The notes under the pieces: generated by a model
Databases searched by the model: none
What the model saw: only the letters and a program-made list of their open reading frames with translations
What the model was told of the DNA's origin: nothing
Shown here: positions 7,860 through 17,002 of the stretch, in pieces
Position numbering within the stretch: the first letter of the stretch is position 1
How the letters are laid out: the number at the start of each line of letters is the position of its first letter
Translations under genes and position numbers: made by a program
Source: Weissella thailandensis
GTDB lineage: Bacteria; Bacillota; Bacilli; Lactobacillales; Lactobacillaceae
Reading direction: 5' to 3'
DNA: 64,000 nucleotides
Assembly (NCBI RefSeq): GCF_005405465.1
Contig: NZ_BJEC01000004.1
Coordinates: 59,778 to 123,777, forward strand

Positions 7860-9248
7860 ATGGCAACAAATCAAATGTGGGGTGGCCGTTTTGAAAAAGG
7901 CAATAGTGCTGATGTTGTAGCTTTTAATGCGTCGATTTCCTTTGACCAACGTTTAGCAAAACATGATTTGAAAGGTTCAATTGCCCACGCAAAAATGTTG
8001 ACGCATACGAAGATACTTTCCAAAACAGAAGGTACGCAAATTGTTGGCGGATTGGAAAAATTATTGAAAAAATTAACTACGGGAGAGTTAACTTTTTCTG
8101 ATACGTTCGAAGATATCCATATGAATATCGAGCATCTGTTACAACAAGAGATTGGGGATGTTGCTGGTAAGCTACATACAGCGCGCAGCCGTAATGATCA
8201 AACAGCCACTGATATGCATTTGTTTATGAAAGATGAAACGGTACAAATCATGGCATTATTAGATGAATTGCTAAACGTTGTGGTGATAAAGGCTGACGCT
8301 AACGTCAACACATTGATGGCAGGTTATACTCATTTGCAACATGCCCAGCCTATTTCATACGCTCACTATTTAATGGCGTATTATGAAATGTTTACCCGCG
8401 ATAAACAAAGGTTTGAAATGGCCTACCACAGTACAAATCAATCACCGTTGGGGGCTGCTGCTTTAGCAGGAACGACCTTCCCGATTGATCGGGAGGATAG
8501 TGCACAAGAATTGGGCTTTGCTGGCAACTATCAAAATTCAATCGATGCTGTGTCTGACAGAGATTACCTGTTAGATTTCCTACATGCTGCAGCGACTTTG
8601 ATGATGCATTTAAGTCGATTCTGTGAAGAGATTATTCAATGGAATTCTTATGAGTTCGGGTATATTGAAATTAGTGATGAATTTGCTACTGGTAGTTCAA
8701 TCATGCCGCAAAAGAAAAATCCAGATGTTGCTGAGTTGATTCGTGGAAAAACTGGTCGGGTCTATGGCTCATTGTTCTCATTGTTGACGACCCTAAAAGG
8801 TTTGCCATTAGCCTATGACAAAGATTTACAAGAAGACAAGGAAGGTGTTTTTGACACGATTGATACGTTGAAAGCTTGCGTCTCATTGTTTACGGAAATG
8901 TTGGCTACTATTCAAGTGAAGTCAGATAAGTTAGCAGCTTCATTGCAGGATGATTTTTCGAATGCGACCGAGTTGGCAGATTATTTAGCTGACAAAGGGT
9001 TACCGTTTAGACAAGCGCATCAGGTAGTCGGCAAGTTAGTTCATTATGGGGTTGCCAATAACTTACCCTTACAAAAAATGTCCTTAACCCAGTTACAAGA
9101 ATTTGAGCCTTTGATAGCAGATGATGTTTATGATGTACTTGACCCAGAAAATGCGGTCGCCCGGCGAATTTCTTTGGGGTCGACTGGCTTCGAGCAAGTG
9201 AAATATCAGATTAAAAAAGCGCAAAAAAAGTTAGCTAGTAAAAGTTAG
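7860..9248 (+). CDS. argH: Argininosuccinate lyase
   Basis: It cleaves argininosuccinate to arginine and fumarate; a member of the fumarase/aspartase superfamily acting as a homotetramer. The 462 residues include MWGGRFEKG at the start, [17 protein letters not shown] and the superfamily signature [12 protein letters not shown] carrying the catalytic loop serine. It is the second gene of the argGH operon, and a terminator closes the unit 15 nt downstream. Confidence 0.97.
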   Translation: MATNQMWGGRFEKGNSADVVAFNASISFDQRLAKHDLKGSIAHAKMLTHTKILSKTEGTQIVGGLEKLLKKLTTGELTFSDTFEDIHMNIEHLLQQEIGDVAGKLHTARSRNDQTATDMHLFMKDETVQIMALLDELLNVVVIKADANVNTLMAGYTHLQHAQPISYAHYLMAYYEMFTRDKQRFEMAYHSTNQSPLGAAALAGTTFPIDREDSAQELGFAGNYQNSIDAVSDRDYLLDFLHAAATLMMHLSRFCEEIIQWNSYEFGYIEISDEFATGSSIMPQKKNPDVAELIRGKTGRVYGSLFSLLTTLKGLPLAYDKDLQEDKEGVFDTIDTLKACVSLFTEMLATIQVKSDKLAASLQDDFSNATELADYLADKGLPFRQAHQVVGKLVHYGVANNLPLQKMSLTQLQEFEPLIADDVYDVLDPENAVARRISLGSTGFEQVKYQIKKAQKKLASKS

Positions 9249-9263
9249 CTAGTGAATGATAAT

Positions 9264-9326
9264 GAAAAAACATATGAGTTAGATAATGCTGTCCAGCGAG
9301 ACAGATCTAACTCATGTGTTTTTTAT
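9264..9326 (+). terminator. Intrinsic terminator of argGH
   Basis: AAAAAACATATGAGTTAGAT pairs with ATCTAACTCATGTGTTTTTT around a GC-richer loop. The symmetric A and T runs suggest it may work from both sides. Confidence 0.85.
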
Positions 9327-9334
9327 TTCTATTA

Positions 9335-9535
9335 TTATTTTTTTGATTGGCGATGGTGATTATCATGTGCCAGGCTTAAGTAAATTAGAATCAATATAAT
9401 AGCAGCACCGCTAATTGTATAAAGGTTATTAACTACCTTATGATCAGCAACTGCCCATGCTAAGTAAATGAGGGTAATTTGTAAAAATCATTAGATAAGG
9501 GATTGGCCAGCGAAAATTTTATTGAACAGTTTCAT
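9335..9535 (-). pseudogene. Small two-segment membrane protein, interrupted by tandem stops
   Basis: On the minus strand an ATG at 9535 overlaps the TAA of the AraC gene (TAATG), implying translational coupling. The frame reads MKLFNKIFAGQSLI, then TAA TGA, then in the same frame FLQITLIYLAWAVADHK and a second hydrophobic segment (AAIILILIYLSLAH), ending at 9335. A single substitution cannot account for the two stops together, so small indels are likely. The original product would have been about 66 residues with two membrane segments. The function is unknown. Confidence 0.5.
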
Positions 9536-10512
9536 TAGTGGGTACTCCTTTTAGTATGTGTATTAGTATCAGGCAAATCACCATTTTCTGGAATGTAGTC
9601 CAGGATATCCTCAATACGTTTAGGAATCGGGATTTGTGGATCAATGTGCGGATTATTTTGATGAACTAACCGATAAGATTTTCGATAATCCGTAGGCGAT
9701 AGGCTAGTCGTCGACTTGAATTTATGTGCAAATACTTTCGGGTCGGTAAAATAAGCAGCCGTTGCAATTTGCTTAATCGACATTTCTGTTCGGATTAATA
9801 ATAATGAAGCGACTTCAATTTTTAAATGATTCAGATATTGTAACGTTGTCATCCCCGTATATTTTTTAAATAAGCGGGTTAGGTAATCTGGATTTAAATG
9901 GACATGGGTAGATATCTCTGCAACAGATAATGTTGCGGAGATATTAACACGTATCCATTCCTTAATATAATTAATTTTCGAACGTTCATCAGTTTGATTT
10001 TGCGATAAGAATTCTTTAAATAAATAGATGAGTAGTGTTGAAGTTAAGTAATCACGCTCATCAATGTAGGATAACTGATTATTTATTGATAACATTTGAT
10101 GCACAAGAATCAAAATTTGTTGATCATTTTCTAATGTGAAGTGTCGCGGTAAAGCAATTTTTTGATGTTTATCTGTTACTGATTGCATGTGATCAATTAA
10201 TTCTGTGACTGTGCTGGTAAATATTTTTTCTTTGTACTGTGAAAAGAAGTGAAGCCAGTAAAAATCAACAAGATCATCACTTTTACGAAAACCTCCAAAT
10301 GGGGTGAATGGTGGAATGACTAGTACATCATGAGCGTTAAGTGTTACATGTTGCTGTTCAATTTCCAAGTAAATAGGGCCTTTAATGCAAATAATTACTT
10401 CATAATCACCTTGATGGAACATTTGCTTATGCTGCCAATGTTGGTTGCTAATGAATTCACCACCTTTATAAAATAACATGGTCTTGTCTAGCGTAAATGT
10501 AGAGAAAAGCAT
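9535..10512 (-). CDS. AraC-family transcriptional regulator
   Basis: A 325-residue regulator. Residues 1-150 form a cupin-like sugar-sensing domain (GDYEVIICIKGP, VLVIPPFTPFGG), and two helix-turn-helix motifs lie around 190-290 (LSVAEISTHVHLNPDYLTRL, MSIKQIATAAYFTDPKVFAH) with the usual SPTDYRKSYR end. A 35-residue acidic/basic tail extends past the family norm. It is divergent from the GPH symporter and GH127 genes, so it most likely activates them when an arabinose-containing saccharide is present. Candidate binding repeats lie in the shared intergenic region. Confidence 0.88.
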   Translation of the reverse strand: MLFSTFTLDKTMLFYKGGEFISNQHWQHKQMFHQGDYEVIICIKGPIYLEIEQQHVTLNAHDVLVIPPFTPFGGFRKSDDLVDFYWLHFFSQYKEKIFTSTVTELIDHMQSVTDKHQKIALPRHFTLENDQQILILVHQMLSINNQLSYIDERDYLTSTLLIYLFKEFLSQNQTDERSKINYIKEWIRVNISATLSVAEISTHVHLNPDYLTRLFKKYTGMTTLQYLNHLKIEVASLLLIRTEMSIKQIATAAYFTDPKVFAHKFKSTTSLSPTDYRKSYRLVHQNNPHIDPQIPIPKRIEDILDYIPENGDLPDTNTHTKRSTH

Positions 10513-10533
10513 AAAATCTCACCTCGATTTAAA

Positions 10534-10658
10534 AGTCGGAAACGGTCACTTTATATCGTATATGAACTTCATGATACTTATGTATAGAATACCGTGATAG
10601 TAAATCATTCGTTTAATTTATCTTAAATTTAAAATAGTCGGAAATGATTACCTTATGT
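10534..10658. promoter_or_regulatory. Paired direct repeats, candidate AraC-type operators
   Basis: AGTCGGAAACGGTCACTT at 10534 recurs as AGTCGGAAATGATTACCT at 10635, both continuing TATRT, about 101 bp apart and in the same orientation. This is the geometry expected of an AraC regulator binding two sites in a divergent promoter region. The assignment is inferred from context. Confidence 0.5.
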
Positions 10659-10675
10659 GCAATTATAAATCTTTT

Positions 10676-10704
10676 TTGATAATTTGAAAACGGTTACAAT
10701 TATT
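10676..10704 (+). promoter_or_regulatory. Catabolite-responsive element (cre) over the symporter promoter
   Basis: TGAAAACGGTTACA at 10685-10698 matches the CcpA consensus TGWAANCGNTNWCA at every position. It lies in the spacer between a plausible -35 (TTGATA, 10676-10681) and a weak -10 (10699-10704), where CcpA binding would repress. Carbon catabolite repression of the arabinoside genes follows by inference. Confidence 0.6.
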
Positions 10705-10764
10705 TTGTGAATAGGTAATCAAATGATTGATTGCCAGCATAATAATTAGAGGGAGACAACTATC

Positions 10765-12138
10765 ATGGAATCAAATACTAATACTAATGATCGAGTGAAT
10801 AGTGAAGTTGATGCAGCAAAAAAGATGTTAGCACAAGACAAATTACCATTTCATCGTAAAATTACGTATGGATTTACAGACCTGTTAGGTAACTTACTGT
10901 ACTGTATTATCAGTTCGTATATGTTATATTTTTTCACCAATGTTTTCGGCCTTTCTGTCGGAGTTGCGGGAGTTTTACTATTAATTGGTCGTATATTTGA
11001 TGCAATTGGTGCACCAATTATGGCGATTCTGGTGGATCATACACATAGTAAATATGGAAAGAGCCGACCATGGTTCTTATGGGGAGCATTGCCATTTGCA
11101 ATATTTGTTTGGCTGCTATTTACAACACCGGATATCAGTAACACAGCTAAGATTATCTATGCTGGTGTCATGTATATTTTGGCTGATTTTTCGTATACTG
11201 CTATGTCGACACCGATTACATCGGTCTTGCCTAATTTAACCACAAATACAGATGACCGGATGCAAGCCAATTCTATTCGTCTGGTTTTGGGAAATGTTGG
11301 TAATTTCTTCGCAGTGACATTTATTATTCCGTTCGCTGACTTGTTAGGTCAGGGTAACGATCAACGAGGTTGGTCATTAGCAGTTGGTATTTATGCAATT
11401 GTGGCATTTATATTGTTGATTATTGCGTTCTTTGACATGCGTGAGAAAAACATTGCTAAAGAAAAAATTATTAGTATTAAGGAAAGTTTGAAAGCGACTA
11501 AAGGTAATTGGCCATGGGTAATTATTGTTTTGGCTAATTTAGCTTATTGGACAGCATACACGGTACGAAATTCGGCATTACCTTATTATTTTCAATATAA
11601 CCTAGGTGATAAGTCGTTAATTTCATTCTTTAACGGTTTCTCAATTATCCAGGTTATTGGGATGGCTTCAGTACCATTTGTTGTAAAGCTATTACACAAA
11701 TGGGGATCAACAGTATTTTTCCTTTCTTTGACAATTGTTGGTCAAATTTGGTTAGGACTTGCGGGAAGTAATATAGTTTCGGCATTAATTGCTTGGTGTA
11801 TAGCATGTATAGGTGCTGGATCAGCATGTACCATGTTTTTTGCTATGGTTGGTGATACCGTTGATTTTGGTGAATGGAAAACAGGTATTCGTGCAAATGG
11901 ATTCTTAACGGCTATTGGCGCAGCATTTTGTATTCAAATGGGTTCTGGTTTAGGTTCGTTCATTGTTTCTATGTTGTTAGATAGCGTCGGTTTTGATGCA
12001 TCACGTGCTGCACAATCAACAAGTAGTCTAACAGGTATCAACCTATCTTTTGTTTGGGTACCAATTATTATTTATGTCATTAGTTTGGTATTAATGATTG
12101 CTTATCGTAAATGGGAGCACCATGAACCAATCGTTTAA
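10765..12138 (+). CDS. GPH-family sugar:cation symporter, C-terminal tail cut by a nonsense codon
   Basis: A 457-residue member of the glycoside-pentoside-hexuronide:cation symporter family with about 12 membrane segments. Motifs include KITYGFTDLLGNLLY at the first helix, DHTHSKYGKSRPWFLWGA in the helix 2-3 loop and GDTVDFGEWKTGIRANG in the second half. It likely imports the arabinose-containing disaccharide hydrolysed by the next gene. After the TAA at 12136 the same frame continues for 13 more codons (KELAEREVEAEKV) to a second TAA at 12180, just before the GH127 ribosome site. This suggests that a CAA codon became TAA. All membrane segments are present, so the transporter may still work. 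Confidence 0.88.
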   Translation: MESNTNTNDRVNSEVDAAKKMLAQDKLPFHRKITYGFTDLLGNLLYCIISSYMLYFFTNVFGLSVGVAGVLLLIGRIFDAIGAPIMAILVDHTHSKYGKSRPWFLWGALPFAIFVWLLFTTPDISNTAKIIYAGVMYILADFSYTAMSTPITSVLPNLTTNTDDRMQANSIRLVLGNVGNFFAVTFIIPFADLLGQGNDQRGWSLAVGIYAIVAFILLIIAFFDMREKNIAKEKIISIKESLKATKGNWPWVIIVLANLAYWTAYTVRNSALPYYFQYNLGDKSLISFFNGFSIIQVIGMASVPFVVKLLHKWGSTVFFLSLTIVGQIWLGLAGSNIVSALIAWCIACIGAGSACTMFFAMVGDTVDFGEWKTGIRANGFLTAIGAAFCIQMGSGLGSFIVSMLLDSVGFDASRAAQSTSSLTGINLSFVWVPIIIYVISLVLMIAYRKWEHHEPIV

Positions 12139-12199
12139 AAAGAATTAGCTGAACGAGAAGTTGAAGCAGAAAAAGTTTAACTGAAAGGATTTTTTAAAT

Positions 12200-14167
12200 A
12201 TGAGTGATCAAGAGACAATTCAACTAAATCAAGTGAAAGTGACGTCAGAATTTTGGCAACGCTATCGGGAGCTTGTTGTTAAGGAAGTATTACCTTATCA
12301 ATGGCAAGTTATGAATGATCAAGCAAATATCGATATTGCTGATGATCCGCAAAATAATGGTCAAGACAAAAATAGTCATGCTATTGCTAATTTGAAGATT
12401 GCAGATGGACGTGAAGAGGGACATCATTATGGTTTTCCCTTTCAAGATACGGATGTTTATAAATGGTTAGAAGCAGCAGCTTACTCATTTTCGTATCAGC
12501 AGGATGATAATCTTAAAAAAATCACTGATGAATTAATTGATTTGATAGCTGATGCACAAGATGAGGATGGCTATCTATCGACTTACTTTCAAATTGATGC
12601 TCCTGAAAGAAAATTTAAGCGTTTGCAGCAGTCGCATGAACTGTATACAATGGGTCATTATATTGAAGCAGGCGTTGCATATTATCAAGCAACCGGAAAT
12701 AAAAAAGCCTTGCAAATTGCCAAACGCATGGCAGATTGTATTGATCAAAACTTCGGATTGAAAGAAAATCAAATTCATGGCTATGATGGGCATCCAGAAA
12801 TTGAGTTAGCCTTGGTTAGACTGTTCGAGGTAACACAAGAGCAACGTTACCTTGATTTAGCGCATTATTTCTTAAATCAACGTGGTCAAAATCCTGATTT
12901 TTTTGATGAGCAAATAAAATCGGATGGTGAAGACCGTGATTTGATAGCTGGTATGCGTGATTTTACGCGGCGCTACTATCAAGCGGCAGAACCAATTAAA
13001 GACCAGCAAACAGCTGATGGGCATGCAGTTCGCGTTGTCTATCTATGTACCGGCATGGCAATGGTTGCTCGTCATACAGGCGATCAAGAGTTATTAACGG
13101 CATGCAAGCGATTTTGGAATGATATTGTCAAGCGCCGTATGTACATTACGGGTAATATTGGTTCAACAACAACTGGAGAAGCTTTCACCTATGATTATGA
13201 TTTGCCTAATGATACGATGTATGGCGAAACTTGTGCTTCAGTAGGTATGTCTTTTTTTGCAAAAGAAATGTTGAAAATTGAGGCAAAAGGTGAATATGGG
13301 GATGTTTTGGAAAAAGAGTTATTCAATGGCGCACTAGGCGGCATGTCGTTGGACGGTAAACATTTTTTCTACGTTAATCCATTAGAAGCAGACCCAGCAG
13401 CTTCAAAGTCAAATCCAGGAAAGTCACACATTCTGACGCATCGTGCCGACTGGTTCGGTTGCGCTTGTTGCCCGGCAAATTTGGCACGATTAATTACATC
13501 GGTTGATCAATATATTTATACGGTCCACGATAATACGATTTTAAGTCATCAGTTTATTGCAAATAAAGCAAACTTCAGTGATGGTATTACCGTGACTCAG
13601 AACAATAATTTTCCATGGCAAGGGGATATTAATTACCATCTTGAAAATGATAATCACAAATCATTCCAGTTTGGTATTCGGATACCTCAGTGGTCGCAGG
13701 ACAATCTAAATGTTTCAGTTAATGGGAAACAAGCTGATGTTACAATTGAGGACGGCTTTATTTATTTAACCGTGAATCAGACTAATATTGATATTGAGTT
13801 AACATTGAACATGACAACAAAATTGATGCGTAGTAGTAACCGTGTGAAAGATAATTTTGGTCAAGTTGCCGTGACACGTGGTCCGCTAGTTTATGCGGCT
13901 GAAGAGGCTGATAATGAAACACCCCTTTGGGATTATCATGTTGCTACTGAAGATGATGTGACAACCTATGCCTATCATGCAGACTTGCTTGGTGGTGTTG
14001 GCGTTATTCATTTGCCGGCGACAAGAGAACGACTTGATTCCGCAGATGACGCATTGTATCAGACATTAGAGGAAGCACCGGTCAGGGATAAGGCTCGGCT
14101 AACATTAGTGCCATACTATAGGGCTAATCGTTCAAATGGTCAAATGCGAGTCTGGCTATATAGATAA
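12200..14167 (+). CDS. GH127 beta-L-arabinofuranosidase
   Basis: A 655-residue intracellular glycosidase (no signal peptide) that releases beta-linked L-arabinofuranose. It has the family zinc/cysteine active site: Glu327 (GEAF), Glu343 and Cys345 (GETC), and Cys423-Cys424 in GCACCP, matching the Glu, Cys and Cys-Cys residues of the characterised enzyme HypBA1 of Bifidobacterium longum, where a Zn-bound cysteine is the nucleophile. An (alpha/alpha)6 barrel occupies roughly residues 1-430, followed by beta-sandwich domains. It sits 20 nt after the symporter's original stop. With the AraC regulator this forms an arabinoside utilisation cluster. Confidence 0.9.
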   Translation: MSDQETIQLNQVKVTSEFWQRYRELVVKEVLPYQWQVMNDQANIDIADDPQNNGQDKNSHAIANLKIADGREEGHHYGFPFQDTDVYKWLEAAAYSFSYQQDDNLKKITDELIDLIADAQDEDGYLSTYFQIDAPERKFKRLQQSHELYTMGHYIEAGVAYYQATGNKKALQIAKRMADCIDQNFGLKENQIHGYDGHPEIELALVRLFEVTQEQRYLDLAHYFLNQRGQNPDFFDEQIKSDGEDRDLIAGMRDFTRRYYQAAEPIKDQQTADGHAVRVVYLCTGMAMVARHTGDQELLTACKRFWNDIVKRRMYITGNIGSTTTGEAFTYDYDLPNDTMYGETCASVGMSFFAKEMLKIEAKGEYGDVLEKELFNGALGGMSLDGKHFFYVNPLEADPAASKSNPGKSHILTHRADWFGCACCPANLARLITSVDQYIYTVHDNTILSHQFIANKANFSDGITVTQNNNFPWQGDINYHLENDNHKSFQFGIRIPQWSQDNLNVSVNGKQADVTIEDGFIYLTVNQTNIDIELTLNMTTKLMRSSNRVKDNFGQVAVTRGPLVYAAEEADNETPLWDYHVATEDDVTTYAYHADLLGGVGVIHLPATRERLDSADDALYQTLEEAPVRDKARLTLVPYYRANRSNGQMRVWLYR

Positions 14168-14196
14168 AAGTATTAACAAATTAAATTAATCATCTA

Positions 14197-14242
14197 ACGT
14201 GTGATTGAAAAGCGGTTTAACCTTTTCCATCACACGTTTTTA
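14197..14242 (+). terminator. Intrinsic terminator of the arabinoside operon
   Basis: A long stem: ACGTGTGAT with ATCACACGT, extended inside by GAAAAG with CTTTTC, then TTTTT. Confidence 0.85.
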
Positions 14243-14318
14243 ACAATAGATACATGGGTGATTAACATTGATATGTTGATTTTCATTACATTTATTAAAT
14301 AACAGAAAAGAGTGACGA

Positions 14319-14420
14319 ATGGAGAGTGGGTTACCTTGGTTAATTCTATTTGCCATTATAATCATTGTGCTACTAGATTGTCTGTTGGGTGGTAACCTTT
14401 CTAAGTCGTTACTGGTATAA
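14319..14420 (+). CDS. Possible 33-residue single-pass membrane peptide
   Basis: ATG at 14319 opens 33 codons starting MESGLPWLILFAIIIIVLLD, one clear hydrophobic segment, and ends at a TAA that overlaps the extended -10 element of the next gene. The upstream AAAAGAG is a weak ribosome site. Composition favours a membrane peptide, but there is no independent support and it could be chance. Confidence 0.28.
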   Translation: MESGLPWLILFAIIIIVLLDCLLGGNLSKSLLV

Positions 14421-14421
14421 T
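14413..14421 (+). promoter_or_regulatory. Extended -10 promoter of the CorA-type gene
   Basis: TGGTATAAT, a TG-n-TATAAT extended -10, lies about 40 nt before the start codon. No good -35 is present, as is common for extended -10 promoters. Confidence 0.5.
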
Positions 14422-14459
14422 GAAGGTACGAAATGATATGAAAGAGGGGGTCAGTACTT

Positions 14460-15374
14460 ATGTATCAAGAACATGCCGTTTTAAACGGATTACATTGGGT
14501 TAGTATTACTGATCCAACACATGATGATATTCAAAAATTACATAAAAAGTTTGACTTAACGCCTAAATTTCAATCATACGTACAGGATCCACGCGAACGT
14601 TCACGTTATGATTATAATGAAGCGACAGATACGAGTATGCTGATTTGGCAAGTTGTTATTAAAGACGAATCGGATCAGGGATACCATGTGATGCCGGTAA
14701 GTTTTATTGTGACAGTTGATACCTTGATTTCGGCTGTACCTGCACAGGCACAACGAGTTAATGACGAATTACAACATTTATTTGCTCAAAAAAGTAAGCA
14801 ACGACAAAGTATAATCACGATTTTATTGCAACTGTTGTGGCGTTTAAACGACCAATATATGGATCAAATAGATGATATTAATGCAATCCGTGCAGACTTA
14901 GCAAAATATCGCAAAAATCCAACAAATAAACAAATTGAAGCGCTAGCATCGCTTAGTAATCAATTAGTACACTTAACCACAGCCACTGATAATAATGTCA
15001 TGGCTATTAAACAAATGAAATTGAGTGGGAATGCCGATTCTGATGCAGTGTCATTAAATAAGCGTGAACGTGAGATGGTAGCTGATGTGGAAATTGAAAC
15101 AAATCAGAGTCAACAAATTACGCAAGATACTTCTGATTTGGTTGAACGGCTATCCAATACGTATAATAATATTCTGAATAATTCATTGAATGACACGATG
15201 CGCTTTTTGACAGTGTGGTCACTTATTTTGGCAGTTCCGCCCATTATTTCAGGTTTTTACGGTATGAATGTGCATTTACCACTAGCTGTTGGCCAATGGG
15301 CTTGGGTAGGCACGTTATTTATGACAGCTGCATTGATTGCTGCAGTGGTGTGGTTAGTGCATCGAAGAAAATAA
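14460..15374 (+). CDS. CorA-family divalent cation transporter
   Basis: A 304-residue protein with a large cytoplasmic N-terminal domain, a long charged helix (about 130-240) and two C-terminal membrane helices. The pore signature Gly-Met-Asn is at 268-270 (FYGMNVHLPL), as in CorA pentamers that carry Mg2+ and sometimes Co2+ or Ni2+. The family's usual acidic stretch after GMN is replaced by hydrophobic residues (VHLPLAVGQW), so ion selectivity may differ. GAGGGGG precedes the ATG. It is monocistronic. Confidence 0.88.
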   Translation: MYQEHAVLNGLHWVSITDPTHDDIQKLHKKFDLTPKFQSYVQDPRERSRYDYNEATDTSMLIWQVVIKDESDQGYHVMPVSFIVTVDTLISAVPAQAQRVNDELQHLFAQKSKQRQSIITILLQLLWRLNDQYMDQIDDINAIRADLAKYRKNPTNKQIEALASLSNQLVHLTTATDNNVMAIKQMKLSGNADSDAVSLNKREREMVADVEIETNQSQQITQDTSDLVERLSNTYNNILNNSLNDTMRFLTVWSLILAVPPIISGFYGMNVHLPLAVGQWAWVGTLFMTAALIAAVVWLVHRRK

Positions 15375-15439
15375 TCTTCTAATTGTTAATGTTGACAAAA
15401 ATCAGCCTTTATCTTATTATTTATATAAATTAATTAGTT

Positions 15440-15742
15440 TTTGCTGAGAAAAGATGAGTAATTGATTAGCGACTTTTGACAGAGAACCACATGAGGTGAA
15501 AAGTGGTAGAGAAGCGTCGATGAAGATGGTCTTGGAGTACAGACAAACAGTGAGTTTATTAAATGTTATATGAGCTGTTTGCGGGTCCGCCCGTTATCGC
15601 GGACAGGTATAGCTAGTAGTAGTGTATCTGATTGAGGGTATTGTTTGAAAAAATAATACCGAATAATGGGTGGTACCACGTGAACAATTAACATCACGTC
15701 CCTAGGAAACAAGCACACACTTGTTTCCTAGGGACTTTTTTA
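15440..15742 (+). ncRNA. T-box riboswitch, methionine-specific
   Basis: The conserved T-box GGTGGTACCACG lies at about 15669-15680 and is followed by a strong terminator (GTCCCTAGGAAACAAG pairing with CTTGTTTCCTAGGGAC, then T6) at 15698-15741. Upstream the stem I landmarks are present (ACAGAGAACC; CTTGGAGTAC). The triplet just before GTCTTGGAG is ATG at 15526-15528, the expected place of the specifier, so uncharged tRNA-Met should be sensed. The TGGT in the T-box fits a discriminator A. Downstream lies a methionine-synthesis gene, which agrees with the specifier. Confidence 0.92.
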
Positions 15743-15805
15743 ATGCAATTATCAATTAATCATAGTCTTGTTCATTAGTATTTATTAGAAAGAGGGGATT
15801 TAATC

Positions 15806-16939
15806 ATGGCAACATTGACAGCAACAAAATTACATTACGATATTGTCGGTAGTTTTTTGCGTCCAGATTCAGTTAAGGAAGCACGCGCAAATTTTGCGGC
15901 AAATAAGATTAGTCAAGAACAATTAACGGCAGTTGAGGATGAAGCAATTCGCGATTTAGTTGCTAAAGAAATTGACGCTGGCTTGAAGGTTGTGACCGAC
16001 GGTGAATTTAGACGTAGTTACTGGCATCTAGATACTTTCTGGGGCTTTTCTGGTATTGAACACACATATGCAGAACATGGTTATTTGTTCCATGATGAAG
16101 AGACTAGAAATGATTCTGCTCAGGTAGTGGGCAAGATTGCTTTTAATCCAGAACACCATGATTTAAAAGCCTTTAATTTTTTAAATGAATTGGTAAAGGA
16201 TCAACCGGGAGTGACTGCACGGCAGAGTATTCCATCACCTGCCCAATTTTATGCTGAGTTAGCGCGTGGTGCCGAAAATGAAGCTGCTCTGCAAAAGTAC
16301 TATCCTAATCAAGAGGAGTTAGTACAAGATATTGGTAACGCGTATCATGATTTGATTTTGGCATTATATGATGCGGGTTGTCGAGATGTGAAGATTGATG
16401 ATTGTACTTGGGGCATGGTAGTCGATGGTGATTTTTGGCAAGAAATGACAAATGGTGAATTTAATCGTGATGCCTTACAAGACCTTTATTTAGCATTGAA
16501 CAATGCGGCCATTACTGATTTACCATCAGATTTGCGCATTAGTACGCACATTTGTCGTGGTAATTATCATTCTACATGGGCCGCTAAAGGGGGGTATGCA
16601 CCAGTTGCGGGCCACTTATTTGCCCAAGAAAAAGTGGATGCATTCTACCTAGAATTTGATGATGAACGTTCAGGTGATTTTGCACCATTAGCCGAAGTAC
16701 CAGCAGGCACACAGGTAGTTTTGGGACTGGTTACTAGCAAGCGACCAGAACTTGAGATTAAGGAAACATTACTTCACCGGATTGATGAAGCCACACAGTA
16801 TGTTCCCTTAGAAAACTTGTCATTAAGTACGCAATGTGGCTTTGCTTCAACTGAAGAAGGTAACCAACTGACTGAACAACAACAGTGGGATAAAATTCGA
16901 TTGGTTGTTGATACAGCGCAAGAAGTTTGGGGAGATTAA
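15806..16939 (+). CDS. Cobalamin-independent methionine synthase-like methyltransferase (MetE C-terminal type)
   Basis: A 377-residue protein corresponding to the catalytic half of MetE, like the short YxjG/YxjH proteins of Bacillus. It is expected to transfer a methyl group to homocysteine or a related thiol to make methionine. The Zn ligands are recognisable as His248 and Cys250 (THICRGN), Glu283 (LEFDDER) and Cys344 (STQCGF); the Glu-Cys spacing matches MetE. The N-terminal folate-binding half of full MetE is absent, so the methyl donor is uncertain. It is controlled by the Met T-box immediately upstream and stands alone in its operon. Confidence 0.88.
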   Translation: MATLTATKLHYDIVGSFLRPDSVKEARANFAANKISQEQLTAVEDEAIRDLVAKEIDAGLKVVTDGEFRRSYWHLDTFWGFSGIEHTYAEHGYLFHDEETRNDSAQVVGKIAFNPEHHDLKAFNFLNELVKDQPGVTARQSIPSPAQFYAELARGAENEAALQKYYPNQEELVQDIGNAYHDLILALYDAGCRDVKIDDCTWGMVVDGDFWQEMTNGEFNRDALQDLYLALNNAAITDLPSDLRISTHICRGNYHSTWAAKGGYAPVAGHLFAQEKVDAFYLEFDDERSGDFAPLAEVPAGTQVVLGLVTSKRPELEIKETLLHRIDEATQYVPLENLSLSTQCGFASTEEGNQLTEQQQWDKIRLVVDTAQEVWGD

Positions 16940-16942
16940 CTT

Positions 16943-16981
16943 AAAAGGTCGAGACAATTGTTGTTGTCTCGACCTTTTACG
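16943..16981. terminator. Bidirectional intrinsic terminator
   Basis: AAAAGGTCGAGACAA pairs with TTGTCTCGACCTTTT between the convergent methyltransferase and alcohol dehydrogenase genes. A and T runs on both sides fit use on both strands. Confidence 0.85.
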
Positions 16982-17002
16982 ATAGATAGAAATAGTGATT
17001 AA

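Noticed and set aside
15440..15742. SAM riboswitch for the methionine gene
   Set aside because: The T-box sequence GGTGGTACCACG and specifier ATG identify a tRNA-sensing T-box; no SAM aptamer core is seen.
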